Assembly: GCA_000226015.1 (NCBI GenBank)
Contig: JH153913.1
Location: 165,091-185,296 of the forward strand
Direction: 5' to 3'
Length of the DNA stretch: 20,206 nucleotides
Source of the DNA: Mnemiopsis leidyi
Lineage: Eukaryota; Ctenophora; Tentaculata; Lobata; Bolinopsidae
The notes below the pieces were generated by a model. It had not been told where the DNA came from, searched no databases, and saw only the letters and a program-made list of their open reading frames with translations. The position numbers and the translations under genes are program-made. Within the stretch, counting starts at the first letter, position 1; each line of letters opens with the position of its first letter. Shown here in pieces: positions 11,101 to 18,964 of this stretch.

Positions 11101-11491
11101 AACGAAGCATATAGGATATAGAATGGAAATCGATAAGCTACTGTCAGTGTCACTTGTATTCTCGTAGTAGTTGCACGGTGCAGTGAGAACTGTTACCATG
11201 AATGCACAAAATGACTGAGACATGACTTCCCGTATATCACAACATTCACTTCCAGGGATAATAGACGTAATGAACAACGTTATCATAACAACCGCTATCG
11301 GCACAGTCTACAAAGACGACTCAGCTCAGATCTTCACTCTGGTTGTGCTGATGATGAACTCTAGTGGCATCATACGATACATAATGATGTCGTACATGCC
11401 CCTGGTTGCCATAGTAACTGTAAATGTGGTTGGATTGGTTGGTAGTTGTGGTAGTTTGTTGTTGATTCCTAACTCAATGTTACGATACTGA
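5102..11491 (+). CDS. MFSD11: MFSD11-like / UNC93-family transporter, 11 exons, 501 aa
   Basis: Exons: 5102-5233, 6838-6954, 7203-7325, 7455-7572, 7741-7919, 8090-8224, 8471-8540, 8856-8954, 9232-9345, 9874-10056, 11256-11491. All introns are GT-AG, donor and acceptor phases agree, and the total is 1506 nt. The start is chosen because an in-frame TAA (5099-5101) abuts the ATG. The protein is a polytopic membrane protein of the UNC93/MFSD11 branch of the major facilitator superfamily; its substrate is unknown. Family marks: LTENS...RNSGI...LFGN near residues 175-210, a cytoplasmic loop with VPPPPLPPPG then acidic and serine-rich residues (about 243-291), GIFVGLGELLGG (about 352-364), and KDDSAQIF near 445. 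About 12 hydrophobic segments can be picked out by eye. Compared with animal MFSD11 (about 450 aa) it has roughly 60 extra N-terminal residues with an RRLSKSTSS motif. The usual G-Q-G before the LT and the N-T-Q in segment 10 are not kept. Exons 1 and 7 are the least certain. Confidence 0.92.
6240..6334. repeat. imperfect fold-back with perfect 13-bp central hairpin
   Basis: CTGGAAGTAAGCT (6268-6280) and AGCTTACTTCCAG (6291-6303) pair perfectly around a 10-base loop. AGTA/TACT extends the stem past one bulged C. An outer pair, CTTAC(GTA)CCGGC and GCCGGTAAG (ending 6334), brackets it. It could be a degenerate MITE or a transcribed hairpin in intron 1. Confidence 0.6.
6750..6823 (+). repeat. 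three-copy 24-bp tandem repeat in intron 1
   Basis: Units ATATACATxTCTACCAAGAT followed by CTGA occur at 6750, 6774 and 6798. The last unit is two bases longer and has one A to G change. The array ends 14 bases before the exon 2 acceptor AG (6836-6837), so it occupies the region where branch point and polypyrimidine signals are expected. Confidence 0.85.
9336..9439 (+). repeat. 52-bp tandem duplication spanning the exon 9 donor
   Basis: The segment beginning GAACTTTTAGGTATGTGATT at 9336 is repeated at 9388 with only a couple of substitutions. The first copy carries the last bases of exon 9 and its 5' splice site (GT at 9346). The second carries an identical TTTTAG|GTATGT site at 9398. Use of the second donor would add 52 nt and shift the frame. 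Confidence 0.9.
9754..9836 (+). repeat. short ATTGA/CTAAT repeats in intron 9
   Basis: Degenerate units of about 13 bases (TGATTGACCTTGATCTAA and variants) run from roughly 9754 to 9808. A doubled AGCTGTC follows at 9821-9836. No function is apparent. Confidence 0.5.
10138..10815. mobile_element. ~680-bp fold-back (MITE-like) element rich in CCAAT/ATTGG
   Basis: The two ends are about 45-bp imperfect inverted repeats. The left end (10138-10183) reads AATTCGGTAAAAGGGTC then AGTTTGGTGAGTAGGGCAAT. The right end (10768-10815), read on the minus strand, gives the same with GTGGGGCAAT. The interior is a degenerate array of CCAATGG, CCATTGG and ATTGGCGCCAAT palindromes, with about a dozen exact CCAATGG/CCATTGG heptamers. 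Open frames of 60-80 codons here come from the repeats and are not genes. It sits in intron 10 of the MFSD11-like gene. No clear target-site duplication was identified, so the transposon class is undetermined. Confidence 0.82.
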
Positions 11492-11650
11492 ATTTGTTAG
11501 TTTGTTGTTGATTCCTAACTCAATGTTACGATTACTGAATTTGTTAGTTTGTTGTTGATTCCTAACTCAATGTTACGTTACTGAATTTGTTAGTTTGTTG
11601 TTGATTCCTATAAACTTAATGTTTGAATGTTGCGTTACTGAATTAATTAA
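11452..11650 (+). repeat. 46-47-bp tandem repeat over the MFSD11-like stop codon
   Basis: Units beginning TAGTTTGTTGTTGATTCCTA start at 11452, 11498, 11545 and 11591; the last copy is degenerate and ends near 11650. The first copy is translated as the last dozen residues of the protein, including LLLIPNSMLRY, and holds its stop codon. The remaining copies would lie in the 3' UTR. Confidence 0.9.
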
Positions 11651-12297
11651 ATGTGATATATTACTCCAACAGTAACTGTTATGTTACTGAATTTGTCAGT
11701 TTTTAAATCTGTTAGTGTTACTGTTTTTAAGTTAATAATGATCTTAAGTACGATTGTGACGCAACCTAAATAAGTTTCCGATAAAGCTTAAACTGAAATT
11801 TTGAATGACCGATTTTTAAAGACGGGAAGATTTTATGTAAGACTGATTCTAAAATTGATTGAAGTACCATTTTGTTAGACGATTTTACATTTTAGAAGCC
11901 ACATTTAGTTTAATATCCTATTCACTCAAGAAACTCGCAGAAAATGATCAACAATTGTACAACTGTTTATTGATTTTAGATTTATAAGACCAAGGACGCC
12001 CTTAATGTCCCTGCCAATGTTGAGACATTTTTCATGGCTGACTAGGACTTTAATTAAATCTAAATTTAAGACGAGGACTTCGGTTTTGGTCTTTTTTATT
12101 TTATGGGTAAATTTGGAATGGGCTTGCGTAATAAATGGGATCGGAAAACATTTGTCAGACTTTTAATCAGAAGTTTTTTGTTATCTTGGTCGTCATAGAT
12201 CTACCTAAACTGGTTGGGACAAGGACTGCCTACTGTAAGTGTAGGTCACTGGGTAAACGTCAATGCTGCAAGATTCTAGATCTAACGCAGGCACCTA
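11492..12297 (+). other. 3' flank/UTR of the MFSD11-like gene
   Basis: AT-rich sequence with no gene apart from the tandem repeat at its start. An AATAAA at 12130-12135 is the first clear polyadenylation signal after the stop codon. If used, it would give a 3' UTR of about 650 bases. The stretch just before 12298 may be the decayed 5' part of the LINE fragment. Confidence 0.4.
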
Positions 12298-12978
12298 GTG
12301 ACATACTCTGATCATAGACTTGTTTTCAATAGAGGCAGCAGCTTAATAGTAATAATGACCAGTCATCGTATAGAAATTTTAGTCCTAGATAACCCATCAA
12401 CTGCCTCAACGATCAGATCAGCAGTAACTTTCTATTTCACGATCAGAAGCAGCCGATGTTATTTGCAATACTACATCAGTGCAACATCAGTACAACAAAT
12501 AGTAAAAAAACGTTCTAGCTCTCAACATCCCAGCTGTTGTTGCCAAGTACCTTGGACAGCAGCTCACTCGTGACATGATGGAGCACCTTTGGAGCCTTGA
12601 GTGAGACAACTAGTTAAGCCATTAACTAGTGAAGAAATCAGATCTCCTGCAAGAAGTCTCAAAAATGGTAGAGCCAATGGCCCAGATGGGATTCCTAGTG
12701 AACTTTTCGAGTATTCTACTAGATCAGTACACAGACGTTTTGCTGACATCATCAATAGAAGTTTCAAAACAACCCTTACAATTACATTGATTTTGAATGA
12801 CGAGAATCCTTATCCCTACTTCTTTTCCAACAAAAACATGTATCAACGCTGCAATGCCGAGCCATTGTCAGTGCGACTGCGAGTGGCTCGTGATCGACGG
12901 AGGATGCTAGGTCATGTACTGCGTGAGCCTAAAGATCGTCTAGCCTTAGGGTGGCCTGGATCACGACCGAAGTGAGCG
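12298..12978 (+). mobile_element. decayed non-LTR retrotransposon (LINE) fragment
   Basis: Three pieces of a LINE ORF are in order. The end of an AP-type endonuclease, TYSDHRLVFN, is at 12301-12330. The N-terminal part of reverse transcriptase, with SLKNGRANGPDGIPSELF then FADIINRSF, is at about 12601-12765. A C-terminal stretch with RLRVARDRRRMLGHVLR then EPKDRLALGW is at about 12870-12960. The catalytic centre of the polymerase is absent because the sequence jumps directly from the start of the domain to the C-terminus. At least one frame change lies near 12600. Only the element family (RTE/CR1-like by motif style) is inferred. No poly-A tail or target duplication was identified. Confidence 0.82.
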
Positions 12979-13179
12979 GTCCAACCTTTTCTAGCTGATA
13001 TTACAAGACCACGGAATTCAAAACTTTTCGTTGAATGATTCTATGAGTATGATATCTTTCTTAGAATAGAGCTCATTGGAGAAGTTTGCTAAAAGTAAAT
13101 ATGTGACTTATGTAAGCCTGCCGTTGTTAGGCCGCAACGTCAGGCAAACTTTTGTTAGGAGTAAGATTAGGGGACAAAG

Positions 13180-13212
13180 GTTAGTTAGTTGGTTGAAATT
13201 CAACTAACTAAC
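13180..13212. repeat. perfect 12-bp hairpin
   Basis: GTTAGTTAGTTG at 13180-13191 pairs exactly with CAACTAACTAAC at 13201-13212 around a 9-base loop. The GTTA units are also short direct repeats. Confidence 0.8.
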
Positions 13213-13320
13213 TGTTTCTTAGAGCTGTAATTTACATTAATATTATATTCATTTGATAAGAAATATTTATATTTTCAACTTGAATTCAACTCGATTCTTG
13301 GGAGACGTTGTCAGAATGTC

Positions 13321-13363
13321 AGTTGTCTCGCCCTGGTACAGGGCCGGCGGCGGTGAGACAACT
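13321..13363. repeat. GC-rich stem-loop with 9-12-bp stem
   Basis: AGTTGTCTC (13321-13329) pairs with GAGACAACT (13355-13363). The next three pairs extend it through one G-T wobble. The loop contains a nested CCCTG/CAGGG. It stands out from AT-rich surroundings. It could be a transposon remnant or a transcribed structure. Confidence 0.6.
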
Positions 13364-14414
13364 CGTTTCGGCTTTGTTTGACTGCCATCGGATACAAAAG
13401 AAAGACACCAATATTAACAATCGATAACAACTTTTATAATATATCAACAATGTAACATCAACAAAGCAAAATATAGTAACCCTCAAGTTACTTTTACTAC
13501 CAACCTTATTCGAATAGCAGCTCTAATCACAAGCTTGTACTGCTGGTGAAATCGATTTGGAAAGGAAAGTTATGTACGCAAATGAGGAAAGACTTCGCTT
13601 TTTGAAACGTAAAGGTTGGTAGAGGGGATAATACTATAACATTGAAAACCCGCAGCTGTAATACAAATTGGTAAATACTCAAAATAGTGTATTTAATAAA
13701 CGCATCGTCTCTATCTTTCATCATATATGCGCTTGAACAAGTTTTTTTAGTTTACTTTGTTACTTGAAACGATTCGGCATGGCTCTACTTTATACGCATT
13801 GTATAATCCCTTCTTGAGTTTACTCACTGCTTTTTTAACGAATTTTTCAGTCAACGTTTAAGTCTCAGAAATGTTGAAAATCAACTTTAATCATGCAAAT
13901 TAGTTCCCGGATACATTAAACCAAGGATGCAATTACAAATATGTTCAAGTGGACGATTTAAACTGCATCTAATCCTCTCAGTGGGGGCATATAATATATA
14001 ACTTCGTCAGGTGTATTGATAAGACAGTATAAATTTCCAAACAACTTAAAATCAAACAATCGAATTAAGAAGCTGTTATCGTTCCAATACATATCGCAAT
14101 TGTCAACTACAAATAAAACTTTCCTGTCAATAACCTATATTTTCTAATCATGTTTCATTAGAATTACTTTTCTGGTTCCATGGTAGGGGATAATTAATTT
14201 CAAATACAGGCATGCCCAAGAGGACAGCACACAGCAAATGCTGCCGCATTTATCGCGGTAATCTCCACAATTCTGAGTCCGATAGCACATAAATGCAAAT
14301 GATGAGCGAAAATTATAAATTTGCATTTTTATCAGATAATGTCACATTTATGAATGTCACAAGTCAAAATGGGCGAGTGTACTGTCTTCCTAATCATCCC
14401 GAGTAAATAGCGAA

Positions 14415-15445
14415 CTATGAGCCGGTTTTCACACGTTTACTGGGACTTTCCTCTGATATCTCATTGTTCGATCTCTTCGTGCTATTACAATCGGCCTCAC
14501 TCGGCTTTTCGTCAGTCTTGGTTGAACTCGATTCCTCTGTAGTAGGTGTTTCCTCTGTAGGTGTTTCCTCTGTAGGTGTTTCTTCAATATCAGCCTTGTC
14601 TGATGAGGACGGTCCAGCACCGTTTTCTTCCTCTTCTTTTTCGTCTTCTCCTTCTTTTTCTTCTTCTTCGTTTTCTTCCCCGGAAAAGTCACTCTCCTCG
14701 TCACTATGGTCGTTTTCACTACCAGAATCTAAAATAGTGGAAAACGGTTAATAACCTAATCGAAAACCGTGCGCCGCTTTTTCGAGATGTTGTATTTGTA
14801 ATTATTTTATACTGATGCTGTGCCTTTGTTTTGAATTTACATACAAATTAAGTAAAATCAATTAGGAAAATTAAAATTTGCATAAAATTCATTAACCAAC
14901 TCTACGTAGATCTACTTTGCTAACCTGATAGATCGTCTGATTTCTTCCCACCTTTCTTCCCGTTCTTGTACGAGCATTTATAATCCTGAAAAATAGCGTT
15001 AAGAGGATTCTTTACAACTTTAAGAGAATTGCACACTAACCGTGAACAACATAGGACGCTCAAATCGGACCCATTGCGCGCTGGCACACAAAATTAAAAA
15101 GTGTGCCTAAATCGCACAAAGGGTCCTGTCGGCGCGCAATGAGTCCCGTGAAACGCCCTATGTTGTTCATGGTAAGGTAAAAAAACGGCTACACCTTCCG
15201 CCTACAAACAACGCCACACAACCAGGCGTACAAACTTACACACACACAATCAGGCATACAATCTTACAAACGCAACCAGGCATTCAAACTTAACCGCACA
15301 AGCACACGTGCAAACTTACAGCGTCGTTTTCCTCATCGTAGAAACCCCCGTACAATCCCGCGTAGAAAGGGTCTATCTCATTCTTCTCCATAACCTCCTT
15401 CATCCGACATCCGGCGTTAGCACGTCGAGATCTTGACGCCGCCAT
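14415..15445 (-). CDS. VPS72: YL1/VPS72-like protein lacking the C-terminal domain, 3 exons, 166 aa
   Basis: Exons on the minus strand: 15445-15320, 14985-14925, 14728-14415. Introns are GT-AG (GTAAGT...TTTTTCAG; GTTAGC...ATTTTAG), phases match, and the total is 501 nt including the stop. Residues 5-45 (RSRRANAGCRMKEV...DPFYAGLYGGFYDEEND) follow the YL1 N-terminal pattern: basic start, AGxRM, FYxxxYGGF, acidic. In YL1 this region binds H2A.Z-H2B as part of SRCAP/SWR1 and TIP60 complexes. Residues 62-100 are highly acidic and include the YL1-like ESDFSGEENE. Three EETPT repeats (15-bp units) follow, then a basic SPSKRVKTGS end resembling a nuclear signal. Full YL1 proteins run to about 360 residues and end in a YL1_C domain, which is absent here. 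It is either a short N-terminal-only paralogue, a truncated gene or an isoform. The ATG is 2 bases after an AG acceptor-like site, so a 5' UTR exon may lie upstream. Confidence 0.83.
15040..15172. mobile_element. 133-bp Harbinger-like MITE in intron 1 of the VPS72-like gene
   Basis: The ends are inverted: CCGTGAACAACATAGGACG on the left and, read from the minus strand, CCATGAACAACATAGGGCG on the right. Inverted similarity continues inward through a GCGCGC motif. It is flanked on both sides by TAA (15037-15039 and 15173-15175), consistent with the 3-bp TWA target duplication of PIF/Harbinger elements. It is too short to encode anything. Confidence 0.8.
15219..15325 (-). repeat. ~27-bp repeat array that includes the exon 1 donor
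   Basis: About four degenerate units of CAACCAGGCGTACAAACTTA type occur, and the last overlaps the end of exon 1. On the coding (minus) strand, three units give GTAAGTTTG or GTAAGATTG, i.e. splice-donor-like sequences at 15319, 15267 and 15239; a fourth has TTAAG. The functional donor is the one at 15319. Confidence 0.7.
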
Positions 15446-15446
15446 G

Positions 15447-17270
15447 CTATACAAAAATGTAGGGTTAGTGGAAAATTTCAATTTATGGTTTGAAAAGAGT
15501 GAGAAATAGAGCATACTGCCTCTGTTCGCTGAATCAGTCATAGTACAGGTCATAAAACAAAGCCTTTAGTTTAAGTTTGCAACTCAGCAGGTCATCAATT
15601 AATCTCGATTAAATAATAAATTGAGGAAATGTTGTCAAAAGAAGTTGTCAAAACAATTTGCTCATAGAATTTGGTTACGGAAACGACTACGGACTAGTTC
15701 GATGCTATCACCGAAGGCGGAAATTCGGTTCAATAGTTGAGGACGGAAAATCAAAATAGATGGTCGTCTAAACTGCGCGCGCGGGAAAACGCGCCTAATT
15801 GCGCGCAAAGAATCTGCGATGGATGCCAATAAATTGTTATTGCCGCGTACGTGGAGTTAAGAAAATTATTGCACCGCTAAGTAGGCCACTAGGCCAATTG
15901 CGTGGAATGCAGAAGAGTTACGTGAACAAATTACATTCATTATATTAAACATAAACATCAATGTTATAGTCAATGTACAGACTGATACTGGAATTATCGT
16001 ATCGCACATAACACATTAGCACCCGATTCACTCAAGGGGTAAAACTCATTTCTGATGGCAAACAATTAGCACAATTTCAATAATATGATAAATTCTTCAA
16101 CACAAAAGAAAAAAGTTTTAATACTTTCAACACTACTATTATACAAACAATTTGAGGATACTCTGTATCACTCGATGACGAGTACAAGTCTTTTATAGGT
16201 GGGTTTGTGCATTGCAAGAGGAGCTTACTAACGTTACCCACCTCCTTGTACTGTATATTGTGATCAGCATGAGTTTACTCAAAGTTATGCGAATCACTCG
16301 CTTCACTCAGAAATTAAAAGCTAAAAAGGAGGGAAATTTCCAACTTAATCCCCAAAATCAATACAGGACAAGAGGAGCTTGAATTTTTCAGGAGTTAAGC
16401 GGTTCCTAAAAAATGTTAACCTTGCCCATTTCTTATACAATATATGCAAATTGATAAAATAGAATCATCAACAAATGATGAAATCAACAAATGATAAAAC
16501 CTAACTAACTAACACAAAATACCTGTGTGGTAGTGTCATAAAAAAGGAGTATGTGAGTTTAGAGGAAGTAGAGATCTCACTAAATCATCAACTCTGACTT
16601 TTTGGTGATCTGTTTTTCGTATTTCAGATTCCTTCCTGCATGATGTTACATAAGATGTTAAAAGTAACTTTTTAACACAATAGTAATTCAACAACGTTAC
16701 AGTAATTTACTTATCTATAAAAAATATAGAATTTTTTCGACATTCAAGATCAGCAATACAATATGGTTACCAGTAACCAATATTTCAGTTTCCACCTATA
16801 TAGCAATTCAAAATCAAGTGTTTTAATTTCTTAAAATTTGTTAAAAACCTAAATCAAAAGTGATACGTGTCTTTTTAAACCATGGAGGTGATATTGGCTA
16901 TATTGTTTGTTGTTGAGAAATTACGTATGTTACCATTTTGAGATTTTATCTTTAAAACTTTTACGTTTTCTTAGGTCGCTGTTTTTGACATTTGAGGAAT
17001 TGGGGACATATTGTAACAACTAATAATTTACAATGTAATGTAGTAATGTGTTTGTGTACAGTGGGGAATCTTGTCTACCTCCAATCTCTAATTCAAGTGC
17101 CTGAATATTGACACTTATTCGTAAATTGAAAGTCTCGACAAATACAATGTGCGTTCTTCAATTGTCAATGTGCTCATTATTATCCAATCAAAAGCAATTA
17201 TTCACAAGACTGTGGAGGATGGTAGCAATACAAAACACGCTACATATACAGGACAGACTACAGTTAACAC
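15447..17270. other. VPS72-like upstream region and intergenic DNA
   Basis: Apart from the CpG-rich E2F-like patch, this is AT-rich sequence without a convincing gene. A possible short start exon at about 16881-16924 (Kozak-like AACCATGG, hydrophobic MEVILAILFVVEKL, then GTATGT) could not be linked to a following exon. There are small repeats such as ATCAACAAATGAT (about 16465-16495). Confidence 0.4.
15775..15795 (-). promoter_or_regulatory. E2F-like site in a CpG-rich patch upstream of the VPS72-like gene
   Basis: The minus strand reads TTTTCCCGCGCGCGC here, matching the E2F consensus TTTSSCGC, and it sits about 330 bases upstream of the start codon. A second GCGCGC lies nearby at 15801-15806. 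CpG density is much higher than in flanking DNA. Promoter activity is inferred. Confidence 0.4.
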
Positions 17271-17274
17271 AGAA

Positions 17275-17415
17275 CACGTGACTACAGAACACGTGACTAC
17301 ACAACACGTTACTACACAACACGTGACTACAGTCTACACAACACATGACTACTCAACACGTAGACACGTGACTACACAACACGTGACGACACAACACGTG
17401 ACGACAAAACACGTG
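17275..17415 (+). repeat. 15-bp minisatellite of CACGTG E-boxes
   Basis: Units of roughly ACTACACAACACGTG repeat with 15-base spacing. Intact CACGTG occurs at 17275, 17290, 17320, 17365, 17380, 17395 and 17410, and degraded copies (CACGTT 17305, CACATG 17342, CACGTA 17357) lie between. Most intact sites read CACGTGAC, the GTCACGTG half of TFEB/MITF/USF-type sites. Because the unit is a multiple of three, it keeps a frame open on both strands (HVTTQ on plus, VVTCC on minus). Confidence 0.9.
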
Positions 17416-17476
17416 ACGACAAACAAGGTAAAACACAAAATCCTCACCCACTTATCTAAATTGGAAATATTTGCAG

Positions 17477-17628
17477 TACAAGGTGCATTACACACAGAGC
17501 GTGCCATTGTCACTGTCACTAGTTTACTTGGGGTTACATACACTTTCTATGTTTTATTATTGAGGGGGCTGCTGCTAGTTGTACTAGCCGGAAATGTGCG
17601 ATACTTGCAAATGTACTGGAGTGTATAA
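17477..17628 (+). CDS. possible membrane-segment exon (weak)
   Basis: After ATATTTGCAG the frame is open to a TAA at 17626 and encodes two hydrophobic stretches, AIVTVTSLLGVTYTFYVLLL and GLLLVVLAGNVRYLQMYW. The LLGVTY and GLLLVVL words faintly recall transmembrane helices 6 and 7 of secretin/adhesion receptors, but the spacing between them is far too short for that family. A phase-0 donor-like AGT|GTATAA at 17623 could join it to 18601. This is inference, and a chance open frame downstream of a minisatellite is equally possible. Confidence 0.18.
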
Positions 17629-18292
17629 TATGGAGTGTATTTAATTTACCTATCATGCATCAAATTGAAGGTTGTATGACCTCAAAGAAAACGAATTAAA
17701 GCGAGGCTGTCGTATAAGGATTGGGCGGTACAAATATATGCAGACATTTTAATTATGATGTTGTACGCATATTTTTTAATACATATTTTTCTTAATACAT
17801 ATTTCTTAATACATACTCCATGTTACAACACTCCAAACTATCTGTAATCATACATTTATTAGGGTTCAGATAGATTAGGGTAATACAGTTGAGTTCCACT
17901 TGTATATTATCATATACATGTATTCCAATATTTGTTCATTCAGAATAAAAATATTGGCAAAATCTGCATTGATAATTTGCTTTGGATCGTAACATGCTAT
18001 TTTGTTTAACTCGGAGATCCAACGGCAAGTCCACGTACGATTTTTATGGTGTAAATTGGTGCTTTGACAAGGCGGGTAAGATGTGATAATAGCCTAATAA
18101 TTGGACAATGTATTTCATTGCTAAAATAACCTTAAATCAGTGACATAACACCTAATACAATCGGTTCAATGCAGCTGCGTGAATAAAGATCTAGGGAGAT
18201 GTGGGGAACTAGCAATACACTGTTACAAAAAGGGAGATGATCTAATGTGACTAAGTACATGATATCTTATAATAGCAGGACAGTTTGTGTGT

Positions 18293-18324
<32 letters not shown>

Positions 18325-18600
18325 CTGTTTGTGTGTGTCTGTTTGTGTGTGTGTTTCGGGGATCTGTGTATGGTAGTTCAGGTGAACAGTTAAAGTGACT
18401 GAGAGTAATTTAACTAATTGTTTGGAAATTGTTGTATGTCTAAACTCTAAAGTAAGTAACTATTGTGCTAGGGGCCATTTACCTACAAAAGATTTTCACA
18501 AAATGTTGAAATTAAAACAGAATTACAAAGTTCAACAGTTTTCCTGAAAATAATCTGATATTCAAATAACCGGCTAATAATCAAAATTTACTTTTTTCAG
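17629..18600. other. AT-rich stretch with small repeats
   Basis: TAATACATATTTTT-type units repeat three to four times at about 17770-17816. A short CCAATATTT/AAATATTGG inverted pair lies near 17926-17957. A GT microsatellite lies at the 3' side. If the terminal exon at 18601 is real, at least the last part is intron. No coding signal was seen. Confidence 0.4.
18288..18355 (+). repeat. GT microsatellite with TCTGTTTG interruptions
   Basis: A pure GT run at about 18298-18323 is flanked by GTGTGTCTGTTTGTGTG repeats on both sides. Confidence 0.95.
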
Positions 18601-18819
18601 AGGCCAAAACATACTTTAAATAATCGGTCTAGTTGCTTGAATATCTCACTTCCCAGCGTATCTAGAAAGAATTACAGATCCCGGCAAGATATGTATCACA
18701 CCTCTAACAGCTCACTGCAGACCGTTGTATCTTGTTACCCAGATAGTATCTATTCTGGGTATCACTCCGATATCTATCAGCACTCATACAACCACACACC
18801 GAGAGGATATGTGTATTAA
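18601..18819 (+). CDS. probable terminal exon, tyrosine-rich C-terminus (partial)
   Basis: A strong acceptor (CTTTTTTCAG, with CTAAT upstream as a possible branch site) opens a 72-codon frame ending in TAA. The peptide starts RPKHTLNNRSSCLNIS, is rich in Ser, Tyr, His and Asn, and ends in HSYNHTPRGYVY. Its base composition is more balanced than the flanks. It looks like the cytoplasmic tail of a membrane receptor, with tyrosines that could be phosphorylated, but no family was recognised. Upstream exons are not established; 17477-17625 is the only candidate in the window. Confidence 0.45.
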   Translation, partial: RPKHTLNNRSSCLNISLPSVSRKNYRSRQDMYHTSNSSLQTVVSCYPDSIYSGYHSDIYQHSYNHTPRGYVY

Positions 18820-18964
18820 TTAATATAAAAGTCTTCCTCATTAACAATATTATATTATCTGTACCGTGTAACGCATAACGAGTATTAGAGACGTCGAGCA
18901 TACTATATCTATGATGATTTATAGAACTTTGCTGTTATAGTAATATATATGAGTAGTAGTACTA

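Larger units (their letters stand above)
12979..14414. other. intergenic stretch with three hairpins, no confident gene
   Basis: It lies between the LINE fragment and the 3' end of the minus-strand VPS72-like gene. It holds an imperfect fold-back (13082-13151), a perfect 12-bp hairpin (13180-13212) and a GC-richer hairpin (13321-13363). A 65-codon minus-strand frame at 13527-13724 has no recognisable domain. A short cysteine-rich minus-strand frame near 14144-14268 is treated under findings. No YL1 C-terminal domain was found here. Confidence 0.5.

Noticed and set aside
12298-12573. 91-codon frame as an independent gene
   Set aside because: Contains the LINE endonuclease end (SDHRLV) and then decays; part of the retrotransposon fragment.
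14429-14751. Lysine-rich minus-strand frame and serine-rich plus-strand frame
   Set aside because: Both are shadows of the acidic exon 3 of the VPS72-like gene, whose frame joins in phase to exons 1 and 2.
17149-17476. First part of the longest open frame (HVTTQ repeats)
   Set aside because: The 15-bp unit is a multiple of three and keeps frames open on both strands. There is no convincing start context or domain, so it is better explained as a minisatellite.
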